This document shows, piece after piece, positions 5,777 through 9,005 of a stretch of 9,005 bases of DNA (its first letter is position 1; the number at the start of each line of letters is the position of its first letter). The stretch spans positions 1 to 9,005 of the forward strand of contig URJB01000073.1 of NCBI GenBank assembly GCA_900548145.1, given 5' to 3'. The position numbers and the translations under genes are program-made. The stretch comes from an uncultured Eubacteriales bacterium. GTDB lineage: Bacteria; Bacillota; Clostridia; Christensenellales; Aristaeellaceae. The notes beneath the pieces are model-generated. The model had not been told where the DNA came from, searched no databases, and was given only the letters and a program-made list of their open reading frames with translations.

Positions 5777-7050
5777 CGGAAAAGCAGCTTCGGGAAGCCT
5801 TGCGGAACTGTCTGCCGGACTCTCTGCCGGAAGCGCAGCAGCGGGCCGTTCTCTCCCGGATCCGAGAAAGGAAACAGCCTATGAAACGAAAAGTCTCTCT
5901 GGCGCTGGTACTGACCCTTGTCCTGCTGGCGCTGGGCGCGGTGGCTTATGCGGTGGTGAGCCGCTACTCCGTGGCCGACTACAGCGGCGCGGGGCAAATG
6001 ACGGAGGAAATGCAGAACAGCATCGTCGATATTGACGAGACCTACGAAAACGCCTACATGACCATGACCGCCAACGACGTGCTCTACGACGGCGAGACCG
6101 TCACCATGGCCTTCAACTTTACCACCAAGGACCCGGATATGCACCTGTATCTGTATCCACGGCTGACGGCGGAGGTGGACGGCCAGACCTATGTGGCGGA
6201 TGTGGAAAGCTTCGGTGCGGGCGACTTCATGAGCGGCTTCGTGTACCCCTTCCTGCCCGGCCACGATCTGGCGGCGCAGGGCTACGGCTTCGGGCTGGAT
6301 GCGGTGCTGCTGGACGACGACTGCAATCTGATCCGCCCGGCGGGCGAGGTCCGCTGGACGCTGACCATGAAGGTGTTCAAGCCCAACTTTGAGGTGGAAT
6401 ACGCCGATGTGGTCTTTGACGGCACGGAATCCGAGGAAGAAATGCAGCAAAAGATGGACGTCTTTGCACAGGCCTTCCGGGAACACAAGATCCTCGTGAC
6501 CAACGATACCTCGCTGGCGGAGTGGGACAGCCAGATCCCCATCCCGGACGGCATGACGGAGGAAGAATGGTACGGCATGGAACCCTTCGAAAGCCTGACC
6601 ATTTCCGGGGCATATGACCTGATGGACGTGGTGAAAATTTCCTTCACCACACAGGCACCGGAAAACGCTGTGAGCCAAACCGGCCTGAATTTGACCGTCC
6701 CCACGGAAAAAGGCCCCCTGACGCTGGAAGAACTGAGCGTCAGCTTCCAAACCGTCAGCTTCCGTCTGTCCCTGCCTATGGAGGAAGGCGAAACGGAAAA
6801 CGACCTGTGGGAACAGGTGTGGCAGTATCTGAAAATTTACCCTGACGGCAATGATACGCCCTGCGGAGAGGACTCCACTTGGTACGAGAAGCAGGAAAAC
6901 CCGGACGGCACGTTCCGCTGCGTTCTGGCGGGTCAGCGACGGCTGAACGACGGCGTTACGCCCGAAAGGCTGACCTTTGACGTGGGCGGCGCGCGTTTCA
7001 CCGTGTCAGTGCCGGAAATGGCGCTGGTTGAGGAGAACGCCGGGGCGTAA
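5773..7050 (+). CDS. Single-pass membrane protein, probable anti-sigma factor
   Basis: Protein of 425 residues, inferred to hold the upstream sigma factor at the membrane until a signal arrives. Residues 1-39 are a cytoplasmic segment (M-T-E-K-Q-L-R-E-A-L and a basic R-E-R-K-Q-P-M-K-R-K end), residues about 41-63 one hydrophobic helix, and the remaining 360 an acidic extracytoplasmic domain. The part after the helix (about 90-210, with the strand pattern N-D-V-L-Y-D-G-E-T-V) resembles DUF4179-type ectodomains of Clostridial sigma-partner proteins. There is no His-Cys zinc motif of the ZAS class. Two cysteines (364 and 383) could form a disulfide. The start overlaps the sigma stop; a second ATG at 5881, M-K-R-K-V-S-L-A-L, would give a protein beginning with a signal-like peptide, but the coupled upstream start is preferred. 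The role rests on context and topology. Confidence 0.78.
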   Translation: MTEKQLREALRNCLPDSLPEAQQRAVLSRIRERKQPMKRKVSLALVLTLVLLALGAVAYAVVSRYSVADYSGAGQMTEEMQNSIVDIDETYENAYMTMTANDVLYDGETVTMAFNFTTKDPDMHLYLYPRLTAEVDGQTYVADVESFGAGDFMSGFVYPFLPGHDLAAQGYGFGLDAVLLDDDCNLIRPAGEVRWTLTMKVFKPNFEVEYADVVFDGTESEEEMQQKMDVFAQAFREHKILVTNDTSLAEWDSQIPIPDGMTEEEWYGMEPFESLTISGAYDLMDVVKISFTTQAPENAVSQTGLNLTVPTEKGPLTLEELSVSFQTVSFRLSLPMEEGETENDLWEQVWQYLKIYPDGNDTPCGEDSTWYEKQENPDGTFRCVLAGQRRLNDGVTPERLTFDVGGARFTVSVPEMALVEENAGA

Positions 7051-7102
7051 ACAGCTCTCCCATGGGCAAAAATGTATGATACCGCCCGGCTTCGGGCAAA
7101 GT

Positions 7103-7145
7103 AACCCCATCTTTACGAAACATTTTTCGAAAGGATGGGGTTTTT
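7103..7145 (+). terminator. Terminator hairpin overlapping the next ribosome site
   Basis: AACCCCATC (7103-7111) pairs with GATGGGGTT (7134-7142), and TTT/AAA and CGAAA/TTTCG extend the stem inward (7112-7132, two single-base bulges) to a four-base loop. TTTTT (7141-7145) follows, ending one base before the ATG at 7146. It ends the sigma/anti-sigma operon, and its 3' arm contains the only Shine-Dalgarno-like sequence (AAAGGATGGGG, 7130-7140) of the next gene. Confidence 0.8.
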
Positions 7146-7802
7146 ATGTCCGTAGGAATGGTTCTGCTGACCGCCGCCGCCATTCTGGTGTTCTTCGGCG
7201 TGGCCCAGCGGGTGCTGGATAAGATGTACTTAAGCGACCGGGCGGCGCTTCTTTTGATCGCGCTGATGTTTTTCGGTACGCTGATCCCCAATTTGAAGCT
7301 GGGCGCGGTGGAAGTAAGCATCGGCGGGGCGCTGATCCCGGCGGGGGTGTGCGTCTACCTGCTGATTCGGGCGGGCACGTGGAAAGAGCGGCTTCGGGCC
7401 ATCGTGGGCGCGCTCGTCACCGGCGGGGCCGTCTTTGCCATTTCGGCCTATCTGCTGCCGGACGAGCCGGAAGCCATGGTGATCGACCCCATGTACCTGA
7501 ACGGCATCATCGCCGGGCTGATCGCTTACGTGCTGGGCCGCTCCCGCCGGGGCGCGTTTATCTGCGGCGTGATGGGCGTGCTGACTGCCGATTGCATCGT
7601 GGCAATCGTCAACAGCGCAAGGGGCGTTTCCCAAACGCTGGTGCTGGGCGGCGCTGGCGTGTTTGACGCGGCGGTCATCAGCGGCCTGATCGGCGTGATT
7701 CTGGCGGAGCTGATCGGCGAGATTGCCGAGCGAATTGTCCGGGGCAGTGAAAAGCCCGTGCATTCAGCCGTGCGCAATCCCGTGCGAGACAAGGAGAAAT
7801 GA
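7146..7802 (+). CDS. DUF1614 integral membrane protein
   Basis: Polytopic membrane protein of 218 residues with about six or seven hydrophobic segments (near 3-19, 33-50, 58-75, 84-104, 118-133, 136-156 and 170-192) and a charged C-terminal tail. It fits the DUF1614 family of Firmicutes: an N-terminal F-F-G-x-A-Q-R-V-L-D stretch, V-S-I-G-G-A-L-I-P (57-65), I-D-P (113-115), G-R-S-R-R-G-A-F (131-138) and the LVLGGAGVFDAAVISGL block (165-181). Biochemical function is unknown. The gene starts directly after a terminator-like hairpin and is followed after three bases by spoIIP, whose ribosome site lies in its last codons, so the two are co-transcribed. That pairing suggests a role in sporulation or envelope remodelling, but this is inference. 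The ATG at 7146 is chosen because the Shine-Dalgarno candidate fits it; ATG 7158 is an alternative. Confidence 0.82.
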   Translation: MSVGMVLLTAAAILVFFGVAQRVLDKMYLSDRAALLLIALMFFGTLIPNLKLGAVEVSIGGALIPAGVCVYLLIRAGTWKERLRAIVGALVTGGAVFAISAYLLPDEPEAMVIDPMYLNGIIAGLIAYVLGRSRRGAFICGVMGVLTADCIVAIVNSARGVSQTLVLGGAGVFDAAVISGLIGVILAELIGEIAERIVRGSEKPVHSAVRNPVRDKEK

Positions 7803-7805
7803 ACC

Positions 7806-8915
7806 ATGAAGAAAGCGATTGCGGTTATTTTACTGGCGGCGCTGTGCTGCTGCCTGCCGGGCCTGAGCCGGGCGGAGGAGCCGGAAATCTACACGCTGCT
7901 GTCCCCTAAGGGCAAGGTGCTGACCCGCTATCAGGGCCAGTGTGAAAAGGGCGACGAATATATTTCCGGCGATAACCAGCACTATCGGGTCACGCAGGTG
8001 GACGAATCCGCCCATACCGCCCGGACGGAGCTGATCGGCGACGCGGATATGCCTGACGTGGGCTGGCTGGATCAGGTGGCGGACGCAACGCCCGTCAGCG
8101 CCGTCGCCCGGAAGATCGCCCTTTACTGCACCCACAGCGACGAAAGCTATATCGAGGGCGACGGCACGCAAAGCAGCGAAAAGCGGGGCGGCATTTACGA
8201 CGTGTCGGCGAAATTCGGCGCACGGCTGGAAGAACTGGGCGCGACAGTGGAACGCAGCGAGGAGACCCACCATCCGCACGACGCGGGCGCTTACCGCCGC
8301 AGCCGCCAGACGGCGGTGAAACTGCTCAAAAGTCAGCCCAACGCCATTTTCGACCTGCACCGGGACGGTATTCCCGATCCTGAGGAATACGCCGTCACCA
8401 TCGGCGGGGAAAAGATGAGCAAGGTGCGCCTGCTGGTGGGCAAGAGCAACCAGAACAAAGAAGCCAATCTCAGCTTTGCCAAGCAGATCAAGGCCGTGGG
8501 GGATAAACTGTACCCCAAACTCATCAAGGATATTTATATGGGCAAGGGCACCTATAATCAGGACTTGGCCCCACGCTCGGTGCTGCTGGAATTCGGCACC
8601 CACACCCTGTCCAAGGAACGGGTGCTCCGTTCTACCGGCCCTATGGCTGAGGTTTGCTACAAGGCGCTGTTCGGCGGCGTGACCGGCTCAGCGGGAGCCA
8701 GCGACGTCAGCGGCAGCAAAAGCGCGGAAAACGTTCCAGCCGACCAGTCCAACAAAGGCTCCGGCGCGGCGGTGTGGATCATTTTGGCGCTGCTATTGGG
8801 CGTGGGCCTGTTCGCGTTCCTCTCCACCGGCGGCCGGGGCGGCTTCAGCAAATGGAAGGACTCGCTGGGCGAAATGACGGGCGGTTTCTTCGGGGGGAGA
8901 CGGCGGGATAAATAA
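7806..8915 (+). CDS. spoIIP: Stage II sporulation protein P (SpoIIP)
   Basis: Peptidoglycan amidase/endopeptidase that, with SpoIID and SpoIIM, drives membrane movement during engulfment of the forespore. The 369 residues begin with a signal peptide (1-23, S-R-A before E-E). The catalytic region spans about 100-290: L-Y-C-T-H-S-D-E-S-Y (106-115), GGIYDV (128-133), F-D-L-H-R-D (182-187) and V-L-L-E-F-G-T-H (259-266). His110, His185 and Glu262 are the likely zinc and catalytic ligands by family pattern. Residues 291-320 are a Ser/Gly/Ala-rich linker; 321-339 form a C-terminal membrane helix followed by basic residues, so the mature protein is anchored at its C-terminus. Bacillus SpoIIP is anchored by its N-terminus, so this topology is notable. 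AAGGAG (7791-7796) precedes the ATG by nine bases, inside the end of the DUF1614 gene. Whether it is the sole copy is unknown. Confidence 0.93.
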   Translation: MKKAIAVILLAALCCCLPGLSRAEEPEIYTLLSPKGKVLTRYQGQCEKGDEYISGDNQHYRVTQVDESAHTARTELIGDADMPDVGWLDQVADATPVSAVARKIALYCTHSDESYIEGDGTQSSEKRGGIYDVSAKFGARLEELGATVERSEETHHPHDAGAYRRSRQTAVKLLKSQPNAIFDLHRDGIPDPEEYAVTIGGEKMSKVRLLVGKSNQNKEANLSFAKQIKAVGDKLYPKLIKDIYMGKGTYNQDLAPRSVLLEFGTHTLSKERVLRSTGPMAEVCYKALFGGVTGSAGASDVSGSKSAENVPADQSNKGSGAAVWIILALLLGVGLFAFLSTGGRGGFSKWKDSLGEMTGGFFGGRRRDK

Positions 8916-8940
8916 AAAGACACGGAAAAATTCTGTGTCT
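8911..8940 (-). terminator. Terminator, oriented for the minus strand
   Basis: AGACACGGAA (8918-8927) and TTCTGTGTCT (8931-8940) form a ten-pair stem with one G-T pair and a three-base loop. On the minus strand the stem is followed by TTTTATTTAT, typical of an intrinsic terminator; on the plus strand it is followed by CAGATTG, a poor tail. It sits just after the spoIIP stop codon (8913-8915), so it may also slow plus-strand transcripts, but it best fits a gene arriving from the right. Confidence 0.65.
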
Positions 8941-8950
8941 CAGATTGCTG

Positions 8951-8984
8951 AAAAAGTGGAGGTGCAGGAGGCACTGCTGCCACT
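8951..8984 (-). terminator. Second minus-strand hairpin with T run
   Basis: AGTGG (8955-8959) pairs with CCACT (8980-8984) and GTGC (8962-8965) with GCAC (8971-8974), giving a stem with an internal loop. On the minus strand it is followed by TTTTT. With the hairpin at 8911-8940 it forms a tandem terminator pair. The stem is imperfect. Confidence 0.35.
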
Positions 8985-9004
8985 CAATCGTCGCAGGGAC
9001 TACT
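8984..9004 (-). CDS. Possible 3' end of a minus-strand gene (edge)
   Basis: In one minus-strand frame six codons (S-S-P-C-D-D) end in TGA at 8984-8986, immediately before the tandem hairpins with T runs. A gene running off the right edge would explain those terminators. Six codons are far too few to identify a product. The competing reading, a plus-strand open frame from about 8941 to the edge, has no start with a ribosome site. Confidence 0.2.
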   Translation of the reverse strand, partial: SSPCDD

Positions 9005-9005
9005 G

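Noticed and set aside
5710..6750. 346-codon open frame on the minus strand
   Set aside because: Antisense to the anti-sigma gene and the end of the sigma gene, rich in His/Gln/Val, no family resemblance.
7051..7102. Promoter for the DUF1614-spoIIP operon at TATGAT (7074-7079)
   Set aside because: The -10 is good, but there is no matching -35 at 16-18 bp and no clear sigma-E or sigma-G motif, and a start there would include the whole hairpin that hides the ribosome site.
7830..8603. 257-codon open frame on the minus strand
   Set aside because: Antisense to spoIIP, with the composition of a shadow frame and no start signal.
8935..9005. Plus-strand gene starting near GTG 8935 or 8956 and running off the edge
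   Set aside because: The frame is open, but the candidate starts have no properly spaced ribosome site and the first lies inside a terminator stem.

Overview
The window looks like ordinary chromosomal DNA from a GC-rich, endospore-forming, Gram-positive bacterium of the class Clostridia. The evidence is a stage II sporulation protein P, a DUF1614 membrane protein, an ECF sigma factor with a membrane-anchored partner, and a class A penicillin-binding protein (PBP) with a long charged cytoplasmic tail. Shine-Dalgarno sites are strong throughout. The family level cannot be fixed from the sequence. I see no phage, transposase, CRISPR, rRNA or tRNA.

Layout from left to right. Positions 1-208 hold no convincing gene but carry a dense run of perfect hairpins. 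A bifunctional class A PBP is on the minus strand (209-3061). A short intergenic region of about 200 bp with a promoter, an operator-like palindrome and a 10-bp leader stem separates it from a divergent, unusually short FtsH-type AAA+ metalloprotease (3264-4760, plus). A bidirectional terminator lies between FtsH and a convergent small Dabb (A/B-barrel) protein (4803-5078, minus). The Dabb gene has a clear sigma-A promoter and is divergent from a two-gene operon: an ECF sigma factor (5261-5776), preceded by an apparent autoregulatory ECF promoter, and its overlapping membrane protein and probable anti-sigma factor (5773-7050). That operon ends in a hairpin (7103-7142) whose 3' arm contains the ribosome-binding site of the next operon, DUF1614 protein (7146-7802) plus SpoIIP (7806-8915). 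At the right edge two tandem hairpins followed by T runs on the minus strand suggest that a minus-strand gene outside the window ends here.

How the genes fit together. The common theme is the cell envelope: peptidoglycan synthesis (PBP), membrane protein turnover (FtsH-like), an extracytoplasmic stress signalling pair (sigma and anti-sigma), and peptidoglycan hydrolysis during engulfment (SpoIIP with a co-transcribed membrane partner). They are separate transcription units, so this is a neighbourhood rather than one system. I did not find a clear new biological system. The best leads are the extracytoplasmic-domain-less FtsH with its structured leader, the terminator that doubles as a ribosome-site trap before the DUF1614-spoIIP operon, the C-terminally anchored SpoIIP, and the hairpin cluster at the left end.
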